This document shows, in pieces, positions 10,417-22,735 of a stretch of 27,319 nucleotides of DNA (positions are counted from its first letter, which is position 1; every line of letters begins with the position of its first letter). The stretch spans positions 22,716-50,034 of the forward strand of contig KN889206.1 of assembly GCA_000934455.1 (NCBI GenBank). Reading direction: 5' to 3'. A model generated the notes under the pieces. The model searched no databases. It was not told the origin of the DNA and was given only the letters and a program-made list of their open reading frames with translations. The position numbers were made by a program, and so were the translations under genes. This DNA comes from Apostichopus parvimensis (taxonomy: Eukaryota; Echinodermata; Holothuroidea; Aspidochirotida; Stichopodidae).

Positions 10417-11597
10417 AAGATATCTATTACATATAACATTGACCTGGCAAATATTATTTTCTCAATTCGTACCAAATTTTCTATCAAATGCTCAAAAGAA
10501 AACCACGGATCATATTGGTTGGACAGATATTGCAACACGTGTGAGATTAGCGTGTATCCACTGTGTGTCTGTGACTTGCATCTACAATCAGAATGTGATG
10601 TTCTTGTCATTCCAGAGATCCCTGAAAAGATACAAACAGAAAAAGAAAATATCAAAGAAGCGCTAGGTTTGGTGGAGAAGCAGCTTGCTACAGCTGAGGA
10701 AGAATGCATAACAAACTGGAAGTTGAAATCAATATGTGTGGAGCATTCACGATCACAGATAACTGAGGATGACTCGAGGTTGATCAAGGAAGTAAAGAGA
10801 AAGAAACTGACTAGCTAAAGAAGCTCAGTGAAATAGAAAAAGAAGGTTCTAAAGAATATAAGTCAGAAACTAATGACCTATCGAAACTGAAAGATGACAA
10901 GAAAAATGTATAAACATTGTTTAAATGTGAAGAAGATGACCCACTGACTGAGTGGTGCAAGTTCCAGAGTACTCTTATTCAGATAACTGACACATCACAC
11001 GTTGTCACCAAGATGCAACAAAGGAAGAAACATGTGTTGAATAGTTGTGTTCCGAATGATGGGACATTTTGCGAGATAACGTCCTGTTTATTGGTAGGCG
11101 GTGTCATAACAGATGCCAATCGCTGTGTAAAGTTACATGATTAAAGAATATAAAATGGCTATCTTCTCATGGTGTGCGTAGATCCCAAGCTCAAGCATGG
11201 AGAGCACTGGAGGGATCCATTGAAGGTAGAATACAATTTTTCGCCTGTTGTTATGTCACAGAGGTCACTTTACCACCAATCGCATCGATACGTTATCTTT
11301 GCTATTGGTAATACCGTTTACATCGGAGACTGTGAGGACGGTCGCTTCAAGTATTCAGCTAACCTGATTGACGACGTCTCTATACAATCCGGGATTACAA
11401 GCATCATTTCAGTTCTTACATCAACCAATGAATTTGACATGTCAAATCACTATAGCCATAATATCAAGAAATACACAATTTCAGATGAAGAACTGAATGT
11501 CAACAAAGTGGAGAAAGTGGATCTCGGCAAAGCTAGGCTCGGCTCGGCTCACAGTTTAATGGAAGTTCCTTTCAGTGTCACCAATGTTAAAAAATGA
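10417..11597 (+). pseudogene. TRIM-like pseudogene (B-box, coiled coil, propeller-like tail)
   Basis: One frame (10417-10818) encodes a B-box-like zinc segment, CSKENH at 10489 onward and then YCNTCEISVYPLC and CDLH. The last metal ligands expected near 10590 look degraded. A charged helix follows (IPEKIQTEKENIKEALGLVE), typical of the TRIM coiled coil. Near 10812-10818 the sequence shifts frame and continues as LKKLSEIEKEGSKEYKSETN, keeping the coiled-coil character, to TAA at 10911. It then stays in the same frame to 11597 apart from two further stops, at 11142 and 11151. The later part (ITDANRCVKLHD, NGYLLMVCVDPK, FAIGNTVYIGDCEDGRFKYS, HNIKKYTISDEELNV) has the look of NHL or other beta-propeller blades that end TRIM2/3/71-like proteins. 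No RING is visible upstream. No introns are seen, so it may be a single-exon gene or a retrocopy. TRIM proteins are usually E3 ubiquitin ligases or RNA regulators; this copy is broken. AATAAA follows at about 11691. Confidence 0.7.
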
Positions 11598-12343
11598 TAG
11601 ATTCATTAACTTCACTGATGACACCATACGGCATTTTGCATTTTACATCGAATGTTTTTTGTTTTACTTTAGTTCCTTACATTGAATATTTAATAAACAC
11701 ATGTACGCTTAAACCAATGATGATGCGAACCTTTTAAATTAACAAGCTGACTGCATTTTCGACTCATGAGACTAATTCACTAAATAGAAAATAAAATTAG
11801 ATGAAATATAAGCATAGTCGTCGAAAAGGAGAGCAATAAAAAGTAGCATATATAATATGTAAAGATCCTAAGCCCCCCTTATCATTTAGTACGAAAAAAA
11901 GGATGTAAATTATCTTTATTACTCTAATAGGCATTATAAATTATGACAATATCTGCAATGACCATTAAAATCCATCATAGATTGACAACTGAACAAGTCT
12001 TTCCTTAATTCTAGTTTCATTTCTCAATAAACATTGATGTACATGGGTGATAAAACTCGTATGACTTATTTTCTGTTGTGTTATTTGAAGGAGGATTATG
12101 TGTGTGTGTGTCTATTTGCATGCAATATTAGTAGTTATAACATATGTAACATCTTCTATTGTTTCTCTTTGTTAGCCACCACACTAGCAAAAGGGAAATT
12201 TTAATGGAATTCATTTGATATTTCTTCTGTGATAAGATCAACTACTACTTTTTATCAACTACTAGCATAAACGTTACATGTACCTCGAGATAACTTCGAA
12301 TATTATACAATATATGAATAGGACTGAATGAGTGCAGCAGATG
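11598..12343. other. AT-rich spacer up to the gap
   Basis: Contains a possible poly(A) signal AATAAA at about 11691 downstream of the TRIM-like pseudogene. A short TGTGTGTGTG patch lies near 12101. No gene is seen. Confidence 0.5.
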
Positions 12344-12828
12344 NNNNNNNNNNNNNNNNNNNNNNNNNNNNNNNNNNNNNNNNNNNNNNNNNNNNNNNNN
12401 NNNNNNNNNNNNNNNNNNNNNNNNNNNNNNNNNNNNNNNNNNNNNNNNNNNNNNNNNNNNNNNNNNNNNNNNNNNNNNNNNNNNNNNNNNNNNNNNNNNN
12501 NNNNNNNNNNNNNNNNNNNNNNNNNNNNNNNNNNNNNNNNNNNNNNNNNNNNNNNNNNNNNNNNNNNNNNNNNNNNNNNNNNNNNNNNNNNNNNNNNNNN
12601 NNNNNNNNNNNNNNNNNNNNNNNNNNNNNNNNNNNNNNNNNNNNNNNNNNNNNNNNNNNNNNNNNNNNNNNNNNNNNNNNNNNNNNNNNNNNNNNNNNNN
12701 NNNNNNNNNNNNNNNNNNNNNNNNNNNNNNNNNNNNNNNNNNNNNNNNNNNNNNNNNNNNNNNNNNNNNNNNNNNNNNNNNNNNNNNNNNNNNNNNNNNN
12801 NNNNNNNNNNNNNNNNNNNNNNNNNNNN
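12344..12828. other. Assembly gap (485 N)
   Basis: All bases are N. Open frames drawn through it are artefacts. Because the LINE frame reaches its C-terminal end right at 12829, the gap very probably contains the 3' untranslated end and tail of that LINE. A repeat of this kind is a common reason for a scaffold gap. Confidence 0.95.
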
Positions 12829-13970
12829 AATAATGCGTGGGCAATCTTGTCTTAAACACCTCAAGACTAGGGCTCTCATTAACGGCCAAGTATTGTGTAT
12901 TCCAGTCTTTTATAGTCCTAGGATAGAAACTATACTGAAAAGCACGATGATTATGTGAATTTGTGTATAGCGGCCACGCCTTCCTGGTTTCAAGAAGGGA
13001 TTAGTCTCGTTTGGGACTGCAATTGGGCCATTAATAATTTGGTAAAAGAGCACAGTCTGGCCCTTTTCCTTTTTTTCTGTGAGGGGTTCCCACTTCAAAG
13101 TCTTCAAGATCTCAGTGACGCTGGATTGCTTACGGAAATCACGAGTTACAAAGCGTGCTGCCTTCCTTTGAATTTTTTTCTATTATCTGAGACCTTATAA
13201 GAGTCCCAAATCTGAGCTGCATATTCAATAGAAGAACGACACATAGACATATAGGCCAATTCACGTAACTCTGGTGGGCAAGAGCGCAAATTCCTATTAA
13301 GGAAGCCAAAGGTTCTGCTGGTCCTAGAGCAAATCTTATCAATATGAGTAGAGAAAGATAAATTGTCACTAAACAGGATACCAAGATAAGGTTGCGCAGT
13401 GACGCACTCCAATATTTGATTGTATATGGAGTAAAAGAACACAGATTTTGCCCCGCTACGCTATGTAGACATTATGAAGCATTTAGAGGGATTGAATTTC
13501 ATGTCCCAAAGCGTAACCCATGATTCAAGAGCCTTCAGATCTTTCTGGAGGATGAGATGGTCGTCAAATGAGTGAATAGGCCTATACAGCAAAGCATCAT
13601 TCGCAAATAAACGAAGTTGTGATTTAATGTGATAAGTAATGTCGTTTATATAGCATAATAACAGAACTGGGCCAAGACAGGTGCCTTGTGGAACACCTGA
13701 GAGAACAGGAGCGGATGTTGATGATATTCCATCGATAATCACACTTCGGGTCCTATGTGACAAAAAACTAATGATCCAACAGGAGATATCTCCCTGAATT
13801 CCATAATGGCCGATCTTGGCCAGCAATTTACGATGAGAAACTACATCAAATGCCTTAGAAAAATCAAGAATATTTATATCAACCTGGGTATTCTTTTCAT
13901 AATAGTGATCTAAATCTGAAATAGTCATGAGAAGCTGAGTAGTACACGAACGACTTCTTCTAAAACCATG
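12829..13970 (-). mobile_element. 5'-truncated LINE, reverse transcriptase C-terminal part (CR1/Jockey-like group)
   Basis: Read from 13970 down, the frame gives HGFRRSRSCTTQLL, then ILDFSKAFDVVSH (first catalytic Asp, about 13865), then SGVPQGTCLGP, LFANDALLYR and MKFNPSKCFIMST. It continues with PYLGILFSDNLSFSTHIDKI and RSCPPELRELAYMSMCRSS, then RKAARFVTRDFRKQS, KTLKWEPLTEK, FYPRTIKDWNT and SPSLEVFKTRLP near the gap. This order is standard for the reverse transcriptase and C-terminal thumb region of non-LTR retrotransposons of the CR1/Jockey kind. The upstream endonuclease and the N-terminal half are missing, as expected of 5' truncation during target-primed insertion. The copy is dead: the FADD catalytic box reads FAND (codon at 13599-13601), a TAG lies in frame at 13461-13463, and frameshifts occur near 13160, 12950 and 12890. 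Its 3' end is hidden in the gap. Confidence 0.9.
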
Positions 13971-15894
13971 TTATATTCTAAATCCCTTCCAACCCCTTCA
14001 AGGGGTAAAATGGTTAAACTGGCCATAAAACTTTACTAAATCTATTTTCTATACCCACATGTACATTATTAATACAAGGAGCAAGTAATCAACTCAATTT
14101 TCAACTTGGGATTTTTTTCAGATGAATGCAAAAATATCATAATGTTATCACACAAATTCAACTCTGTTTATGGTATAAAAAAGAGAACTCATCTCAACAC
14201 AACTCAAGTATATGCATACTGCATGTAATGGTACAAATAAGCAATACACAAGTCAAAAGAAACCTCAAAATAACTACAGGAAAAGAACACTTTTTTTTTA
14301 CTGTATTAGCACATTACATTTTGACTTATCAAGTACTACTGTGTGACAGACAGAAAAGGTTTCAAACAAAAGAACACCATGGTGGTGTTTTAGTAGATCT
14401 TAGGGAATTTACTACTTACGACTTAACAACACATACCTAATTTGACCTCTGCTGACCCCACGTAAGTCTTCAAAGAAGACTGCATACATACATTAATATA
14501 TATATATATATCCATATATGTCTGCCCTTATATCTCCAGGCTTGGTTTTTACACTTTCACGGCTTGTTACATCAAATGACCTATGGTCACTACCAAAAAC
14601 AACAGGGTTATTCTTTTCATATAACACATTGCACAAGCTACCTCAGCAGTTATCCTTGAGATAATGTTCTAAAAGACATCAACGTTTAACCTCCTTAACT
14701 AACCTGTAAACATTTATACATGTTTAATGTTAAATGCGTGGCCATAACACAAGCCAAATCTTCAGAAATGTCCCTTTAAACTGTAAATTAAACGTTGTTT
14801 ACTTACTCGTAACTAACAAACGGTGAATACTTTTATCAGCTGTATACAACTGAATCTGACATCTTCACCTCATTCTAAATACATGTAACATTGTAAACAT
14901 TGGTTAATAATTATTTAGATTTCGAATAGTGAACCTACCTTAAATATTGAACAACAAAGCCTTGTAGTATTTCCTTTGTCGTATTTCCCATTGTTTTTGT
15001 ATGTTTATGAGATGATGTGATCAAAAGTTCATAATGTAGTCTGACGCCATATAAGGCAACGGGGGACTGGTGACTTATCCCGACCGTGTCATTGATGACA
15101 TACACATGATGGTGGGTAGAAAATGTTTTTGTCAGTCTGTAAATTGTGCTTCAGATAATTTTTCCCTACATGTATCAACAACGTAAGTTATGATCTTCAC
15201 CTTGCTCGTTGTAATTAAACCATATTTCGTGTATGCAACCCTGTCGATCAGATTTTGTGGGAATGCTGTACTACATCAAATTTATTGTAAAAAAAATGAT
15301 CAATTGTTATGTTTTTAACAATGGTTCATCAAATAATGAAATTTATTTGAGGATACAAAGCAGGGAGTCAATACTTCTAGTTTATAAATCAGACAAAACA
15401 AGAATACAGTTTTCAAGACGATATTTTTTTTTAAATTTCGCTAAATAATCGGCAGCAAAGAGTAAAGCTTGTTTTGGTTTTGGTATAAGACCCTCATATA
15501 GGAAATTAGGTAAGTCCACGCGGGAGTAATACGGACGATCATTCGTTACGTGGAAACCTTTCCCCAACATTGCAGCGTAAATGCGTTATAAAGTAGCGTT
15601 CTATGTTGAGTTGGTCACAGTCTGTTGATATCAGATACAGACATGAGAGAACAGTAGATGGAACAAAATAATGGTTCTTTTATCATACCAGGACCGATGA
15701 AATAACGCATAAAACAAAACGCACTAAAAATAAACGAATACAAAATTATACGTTTGCCACTGAAATAAAACATGATAGTGATTTCTACACGATATATATT
15801 TTGTTAATTGTAATAGCCGGTGAAAAACTCGTGATATATGTTAACAGGTATTTTAGATGTACTGAGGTTTTCGAGGTTGGCTATGAATACGACG
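13971..15894. other. AT-rich spacer with AT microsatellite
   Basis: No gene is recognised. An (AT)n run lies at about 14492-14512. The word TTTGACCTCTGCTGACCCC at about 14441-14459 resembles nuclear-receptor-type half sites repeated in some marine invertebrate repeats, but I cannot tie it to a family. The 104-codon frame at 14126-14440 shows no domain. Confidence 0.5.
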
Positions 15895-15970
15895 CACTGC
15901 AATAATGCAGAGGCGTCAATCACAATTGAAAAGTGAGGAGTGGGACATGACTGAACGGGTAAACAATTGA
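15895..15970 (-). repeat. Dispersed repeat fragment, copy 2
   Basis: This is the partner of the repeat at 870-970. GCAGAGGCGTCAATCA at 15907-15922 matches the earlier copy in 15 of 16 positions. The sequence after it again leads to a GGGACATG-like word. Both lie in the same orientation, about 15 kb apart. The element family is unknown. Confidence 0.4.
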
Positions 15971-16320
15971 CGGTGTGTGCGCCTTGGGGCAAAACCTCGG
16001 ATGGGGTCCAGAAACCCGCCTTAGTACAATACTGGGTCGGTCATAAATATATCTTACTCACATATGACAAATGATTAAACTTATATTATCTTATCACTAA
16101 ACGACTATCAATCTAGTATACATCCGGGTGACAATAAAATTGAGCCATTGAACCAAAACGGAAACATTTTAAACTTTGCACACAAGAATATAATCATCTT
16201 GTTATACAGATGTCTACAATATGCACACATATGCTATCATAGGAACATTTAAAAGCACTGGTGGGTATCTGGGCACATTTTCTTTATCAGAAACATAAAC
16301 ATTTATAAACCAAAGTATTC

Positions 16321-16560
16321 CAGGGCCGTAGCTTGGGTAGATTCTCAAGGGGGCATTTAAAGAACATTGAAACAGTATGTACCGTCCAAATGGTACATAG
16401 TGCTGCTATTGACATGCCTATATAACAGGGCCTTCTTTAAGAAAGTTTGAGTGAGTGAAACATTTCCCGTCATGACACAATGTAAGCGCAGCGCCACCAT
16501 CAGTTGGAGCGTAGCGTAGCGAGAAAATGTTAAGGCGGTACCATTTCTAGACAATTGCTG
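16321..16560. repeat. Possible dispersed repeat fragment
   Basis: The patch begins CAGGGCCGTAGCTTGGG and contains CAAGGGGGCA. It later holds GGAGCGTAGCGTAGCGAG and ATGTTAAGGCGG. The last word recurs as ATGTTAAGGCGGG at about 17812-17824. GGGGCGTAGC-like openings are common in interspersed repeats of marine invertebrates. No terminal inverted repeats or target-site duplications are seen, so the class is open. Confidence 0.3.
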
Positions 16561-19441
16561 GTTCATGTTTATTTAGTGTTTTGTGTGAACGAACGCACAT
16601 GGGTATAACCCTATCGATGGATGCATAAACGCCCTTCTGCATCGTTACAGTTATGCCCCATTTCGTGCTTTATCATGCAATAAGCACACGGTACACCGCT
16701 GATTAACACATAATTAATATACGGGATATTGAAAAAAAAATCAAACAGTTATTGGTTGTCGCTATATACCATGAAAACAGTCTTAATGTGTGTATGATGT
16801 TGGGTAATGGAGTTATGCTGGAAAATGTAAATAACGTGTAAAAATAAGTTAACATACAACGACGTGAACTTTCCAAAAGAAAAAAACATTTCACATGATA
16901 CATGATACATGATCATGTCGGTATCATTGTACGTTAACTTGAATATCTTTGTGATAACAAGAAAAACGTCTTCATGATTTACATTCTCTTACGGTTCATC
17001 GATTTTACAAAAACAACTCCAATATAACATTGTTACCGATTTCCTCATGTCAACACATTTAACACCATTTACATCGAGAGTTTTGAATAACAAGACATCA
17101 CATTGCCTGAATGAGAAATACACTTTGAACGTAACCTTGTTATTACTATCAGTTTAAACCCTGAGCAAAATAGACACCATACTGCTTGAAGTTATATCCA
17201 TACACAAGGCTACACAGCCTTTCTCAAAACATCGATACATTCATACACTCAAGCAACAAAAATATTTGTGCAAGCAATGGAATACATATTCTAGCCAATG
17301 CAATAACGACTTTGTGAAGCATCACAAAAATGTTGTTAGATGTAGAACTAAGGCTACACAACTACCTCAACATTATTGCTAAGAAGATGGATATCTCACT
17401 ATTTCAATGAACACACCCGACCATGATCATACAGTCACAGTCTCGATGCAAGGGGACTGGGCTTAAGAGCGAATCAGTCGTTCGGTAATTTGGTTTTCGA
17501 GCCCAGGTTCTTTCCTGGATGACTTTTCTTAAAATTTCAATGTACACTATAACGGACGTATTTAATCGTAAACCTACAAAACACTTCAACATGTTGAACT
17601 TGGAGGCAACGGTTTGCTTTCATTGCATGGGGCAACATACTTCCACATAGTGTGCGAGTGAACAAAATGTGTTCAACATAATCAATCAGTGATAACTTTA
17701 ACTTTAGGGTATGTTAGTTAGACAAACCTTGTCATACATCATATAGCCCCTACCTGATGTCGCAGTTTACCAGATTTGAATTGAGAAATTCTAGTTAGAC
17801 TGAGAAAAAAAATGTTAAGGCGGGCTGTAATTGGTTTGCAGGTTGTATTTTGGAATATGTGTGTTAAATCTACGCTGTACAACAAGAATGTCGTAGAAGC
17901 GCACTAGTGTTATCAATTACCATTGTTGCAATGTATTTCATGTACTAGGGAGCAGGGTATAATGTGGCGAATTCTTACTACATGCCCAGTCACATATCAC
18001 TCGTTATCACACATTACCTGTTTCATCTTCAATTGATCTTCAGAAAATGAAAGATATTTGTAACTGCATCGAGCTTAATCAGTATTCTCTTTGCTCTTTT
18101 TGTATAATTTGGTTTTCAAAATGTTTTGATCTTCAAGAGAGTGGTAGTAAACAGAATACGTGGGACAGCGGTAAGGTGTAAAAATATCCGTTGAACGTTT
18201 CAAAGCAGCAGACTGTACATATGTGTGTAATCAGTAACAAGAAAGCCGTAGTCAAAACCGTTAACGTTTTGCTATAATTGGCTACTGAACCGTATCATGC
18301 TTAACAATAATCGGAATTCATAGACATACGTGGTACTGAGAACAATGAAAGAAAGCAAGACAATGGAGAAGGATTCCCTTGAAATCTTTTTGCTAAAAGG
18401 AAGTGTGTTTACACTTAGATTGTGTATTTTCTAACGCTGAACCGTTGCTACACGTTCACGTACAACGGTATTGTTAAGATTGTTCGAGATAACGGAATAA
18501 TATACAGTAATGGAAACGAATAACACACAGTTAGGTTGCCACCACTGCATGTTGTGAAGCATATATTAACTTATTTGCTGTGTGTCTAACAATGTATTCT
18601 CCTGATTAATCCCCTAAATGAATAATTCAAATTTATTACAATACCATGCGAAATTGTTTAATTGTTCCATACTTTGACTAAAAGAATTGTACATTTACCT
18701 TTTTCATAAAGACTTACCTCCCCCCCCCCGCCCCTTTCGACCCCACCCCTCTCTCCCGCCTTCAACTCTTGCATTATCAAATAAGACGCTGAAGGCATGG
18801 GTACAGGCATATGGACAGTTAAATATTAATGGACTAAATGGATAGGCACTCTCCACAGCTATAATAACATACCAACAGAGACATTTCAGGTCAGACGGTG
18901 AAGGAATCTATAATACAGAAAGTCAACAAATGTAACTAATTATTCATCGTGTTTAGTCAAACGAAAAGTCTTCGCATGTTGTTACCACTTTTCTACAGAC
19001 AATAACTACCATCTAAGTGTTAACCATGTATTAAAAGTATCCAGTAAAAATATGACATAAACAACTTTGTTAATAATGTGCATACAATTATCTTCACAGT
19101 TCTGATACTTATGTGGGTAATGACCGATATAATAATAGAAGGCATATGGGTTATCAAACAAATTTCATAAAGTGGAACGAACATGTTGGTAGTATCGAAT
19201 ACTGCTTAACAACTAATGAACGTTATACTGTTATTACGAACGTAGGGGCAGCATGGTACTTAATCACGTAATATATCTGATGGATACGAATATTTAATAC
19301 CACATAATCAATGACTAAAATGCGTGTTGTCTATCCTGTATATTTTTTTCAAACTTTGCTCGTTAAGGAATGCCAGCTACCACAGTGTTCCAGTACATTT
19401 CCTACAGCGCACTGTCATGTATTACAAAATCTTTAATCTAG
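16561..19441. other. AT-rich spacer, no gene seen
   Basis: No domain-bearing frame, tRNA or clear tandem structure. A C-rich patch lies at about 18720-18765. The short word ATGTTAAGGCGG shared with the 16321-16560 repeat lies near 17812. The minus frames at 16703-16903 and 17404-17592 have no recognisable motif. Confidence 0.5.
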
Positions 19442-19678
19442 TTTGTATGTATATATGTTAGATCCTCCTGCAAGCAGGATCTCGCGAGGAAGCCATCATT
19501 GGCTTATCAAAGCCGCAAGCTTATCGAAGTCAGTCTCTTAGATGCATATGTAACGTCCATGGTTATGACTTGTCAGTTGTCAACAACACTGTATCTGGAC
19601 GGCATACATTAATCTCGGAGTGACTCGAACTCGGGACCTTATTGAAAGGCACCGGCTTAACCACTGAGCTAACACTCC
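19442..19678 (-). mobile_element. tRNA-derived SINE, copy 2
   Basis: This is the better preserved of two copies. On the minus strand it opens at 19678 with GGAGTG and then a clean pol III A box, TAGCTCAGTGG (19661-19671). The B box GTTCGAGTC lies at 19622-19630, and the tRNA-like head closes with ACTCC. The body matches the copy at 1656-1895. Before the tail it carries an inverted repeat, AGATCCT...AGGATCT, around CCTGCAAGCAGG. The tail is TATG/TATA simple sequence at about 19442-19459. Next to the head, the last 12 bases (AGCTAACACTCC) are repeated once more at 19680-19691, which may be slippage or part of the target. The element is non-coding and relies on LINE machinery. Confidence 0.85.
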
Positions 19679-20340
19679 TAGCTAACACTCCCGTTCCATT
19701 CCCTCAAGGGTACATTTTTAGGAAAACTGTCTATCTTTGATAGACAATTAGGTCAACTTAACTAAGTCAGCTCAAGTCAACTCAAGTCAGTCAATACCAA
19801 TCAATAGCTAATTCCTCTGTATGTAGACGGTTGCTTTTACGGATAGTCCAACCGAATGTTTCCATGTTTCATAATGACTCCTGACAAGAATAATCTGACT
19901 TGGCCTATTCATGTGATAGTTAAAAGTTCTTACTTCTGGAGCTATATGTATCTAAAACTACAAAATAGTGTAGTGGAATGACATTCGTAGAATCATATTA
20001 GAGTGATTATTTATGTTATAGGTAGAGATGGGCAGGGAGTTGATATGGACAACTCCATGCTCTGGGTAAGGTATGATATAGCAGGCTATTGGCGCAGACG
20101 ACTGCCAATCCACTTAAAACACTTTATTAAATGACAGAAATTTTAGTTGACCATAATCTAGGGACACAACCACTCGGCATCTTATTTACACTATACAAAT
20201 TACAGTTTCAATAAAACTAGTTCTATATCCACATTCCAAATGTAATTAGTCCCTTATATTCCCAACTGAAGTCTGTATGAAATGTGAGAATCGGGCCCCG
20301 GAATGGAGGCTTTTACAGATGTGTGACTGTGAGCCTTGTT

Positions 20341-20374
20341 ACGTGGCAGCGTGTGTCACGTGGCAACAACGTGC
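20341..20374. promoter_or_regulatory. Cluster of ACGTG/CACGTG words
   Basis: ACGTGGCA (20341), CACGTGGCA (20357) and AACGTGC (20368) fall within 34 bases in a locally GC-richer patch. CACGTG is the E-box bound by bHLH-zip factors such as MYC/USF, and ACGTG is the core of hypoxia-response sites. No adjacent gene is recognised, so a regulatory role is only a possibility. Confidence 0.2.
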
Positions 20375-21668
20375 AAAATGATATGCCCCGTCTGGGATTA
20401 TTTTTGTCCCAAACAGGTTTGCAATCATGTGTAAACAGTCGCTCATGATATGTCGGAAATCACCATAGAAACCTTCACTTGGAGGTTACCAAAATGTCTG
20501 CATCCATTCGTTTCAACGAAGATATACTCGCCCTATATGTACGGTGGTTATTCAATAGTTTCTTCTATATATGATTTACCCCAACTGGAGATAAATATAG
20601 GTGTAATTCAGCAGAAAATGTGTGTAAATTCAGCCATGATTATTCGTGTATCATTTAGCAAACTCAAAATTCAGACTAACTAGAGTCCTAACCTAGTCGC
20701 GCACTGTACTTACTGTACCAAATCAAGCTGTTGCTGCTGTCATGTTTTGCGTATATTTATTCAAGACTTGTGAACTCGCGTCGTTAAGTTGATTTTAGTG
20801 TACCCATTCCACGAGTCGAATTCCGATTTCAATAGAAATGCTCACGAATCTTGGATAACATAAAACACGAACCGAATGAAATGAAGCGTATGTATATAAG
20901 TAAGGTTAACATATGTTCCAAGCATTAACAGTAAAGTCAGGGCGATTGGAAGAAAACACAGTAACTAGACTTAACTAAGTGTCACAGGTCGATCACAAAC
21001 AAAAACTAATGTGTTCAGCTTAGACACCATGTTTCAGTGACGTCAATAAACTCATTTATTTTTTGACATTTTAAGTCCAATGGACCTTATCATTCTTCTG
21101 ATTCAGTATATGTCTTCCAACTTCCAAGCAATTGCCATTATTGATGTCGTCACGAGCAGCCTGATAGAAGACTGCGTATTGCAAACCTTTTTGAGAAGGG
21201 AAACAAAAACGTGCCCTGGCTAGCGATGGTAGGTCCTGTCAGGAAATAGTGTGGAGGGTGGGAAGTATAGGATTACTGATATATGTGGACACAGCTACTT
21301 TCAACAACAAGAAAAAGAGTATGTGTTAGCACAACCTTCCACTCGGAGTGGGCATGATATTTGACCGGAGACACGATGATGTTAACCTTCTTAAACACTA
21401 TAGACAAAAAAAAAACGATTATATAATGTACCTTGAAGAATATCTCTAGCAGAGTTTATTGTAAATCACCCGTAAGTTATTGAACTGACCAAAGAAGAAA
21501 ATTTAATTAACTAGTAGTCAAAATACGTTCAAGAAATTGTTGACGTTCTTGTTTCGGCCTTCAATGTTCCCTGAGCGATGTATTTATTTATTATTCATAT
21601 TGGACTGAACAAATCTCCTTATTTGTCCTCGAATATTCATTCTTTCTGTATAAAAATGTCTACGGTTC

Positions 21669-21700
21669 TGCCGAGTTTGTATACTTTGCCGAGTTTGTAT
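21669..21700. repeat. Two-copy 18-base tandem repeat
   Basis: TGCCGAGTTTGTAT occurs at 21669 and again at 21687, giving an 18-base period with ACTT between the copies. It is a small local duplication with no evident function. Confidence 0.65.
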
Positions 21701-22393
21701 GCCTCGCTCTCTGCACAATTGTCTTCTTAGTTCACGTGACACTGACACAATTTAACAATGTATAAGATGCCGTTTCACACTTCCTGCACAATTCAAGTAC
21801 ATGCAAACTTAAATTACTATAGTGTAGCTAACCGCGTCACTGAATTTTACGTAGGTTACAGTTGGTAAAAGGGCTTCACTGTGCAAGTCGGGAGGTATGT
21901 TGTGATTTCAGTCCTCATTTAGAACAAAAGAAATGATATCTACCGTATATTATGTTAACACTTAATGTTGAACATAGTCAATTAAGACGATAAGTAAGGT
22001 TGTTTTGTGTTTCCTTAAGGGATATATCCCCAAAATTGAAAGTGTACCTCTATTGAAGATTAAATAAAAATATTACAACAGGTACAAATAACTAACTTTG
22101 AAACTTTGCCTTCGATAAGTTCCCTAGCTTAGTGTGTGATATGTCACCACCAATAATAGTGAATATCGTTTTCTTAGATGTAATCGAATCGGTGTACATA
22201 TATAATGGAAGCACACAACGTGAGAGGTGTGTACTATATGTTTATCTTTCGATTTCAATGTATACGTGTACAAAATTTGTTGTTTATAACACGCAAGTCT
22301 GGAACCATGTCAGCCGATGTACAATCTACCAAAACGCTAAGGCTCAATGAATAATTATAACAGAATTTCTATGCATATTTCTCAGTAACCCTG

Positions 22394-22735
22394 GACGACG
22401 AATACCAGTGCTGGTTTTATCTTACCGATACACAAATAACACCTCAATAGAATTGCTGTATGCGACGCACATCACACATCAATGAGTAAGATAGACCGCA
22501 CGTACTATGAAGGAATTGATCGTGTTTAGCAGGATTGTATTAACTAATTTTCGAGGTTCTCAAAAGTAACACGCTAATGGTACGGACTAAAAGAGGAAGT
22601 TCAAATGACTCTCACGGGTAGAGGTGAAGGTTGGGGGAGTTTTTTCACACGGAAAGTTGGTATTATAACTCAATAACGCAGGTATCTCGGCCTATCCGCG
22701 ATACTACACAGGTGTGTTTAAAATAGCATTATTAA
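22394..22735. repeat. Direct repeat, left copy (parts A and B)
   Basis: Part A (22394-22633) matches 23736-23973, with shared words such as GAATACCA, TTATCTTACCGAT, GAAGGAAT.G.TCGT and a perfect ACTAAAAGAGGAAGTTCAAATGACT-type stretch at about 22587. Part B (22647-22735) matches 24384-24475 through ACACGGAAAGT.GGT.TTATAAC and AATAACGCAGGTATCTCG. In this copy A and B are adjacent. The two copies flank the Penelope-like remnant in the same orientation, as pseudo-LTRs of that family can do. Confidence 0.75.

Larger units (their letters stand above)
19679..22393. other. AT-rich spacer, no gene seen
   Basis: It contains a cluster of ACGTG words at 20341-20374 and the short duplication at 21669-21700, both listed separately. 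The 77-codon frame at 20450-20683 (plus) and the 72-codon frame at 22132-22350 (plus) show no recognised domain and are near the length expected by chance in AT-rich DNA. Confidence 0.5.

Noticed and set aside
12245-12958. Four open frames running through the N block on both strands
   Set aside because: They consist mainly of undetermined residues. Only the few codons at 12829-12890 on the minus strand belong to the LINE.
20450-20683. 77-codon frame downstream of the ACGTG cluster as a small gene
   Set aside because: No recognisable motif, and the link to the cluster is positional only.
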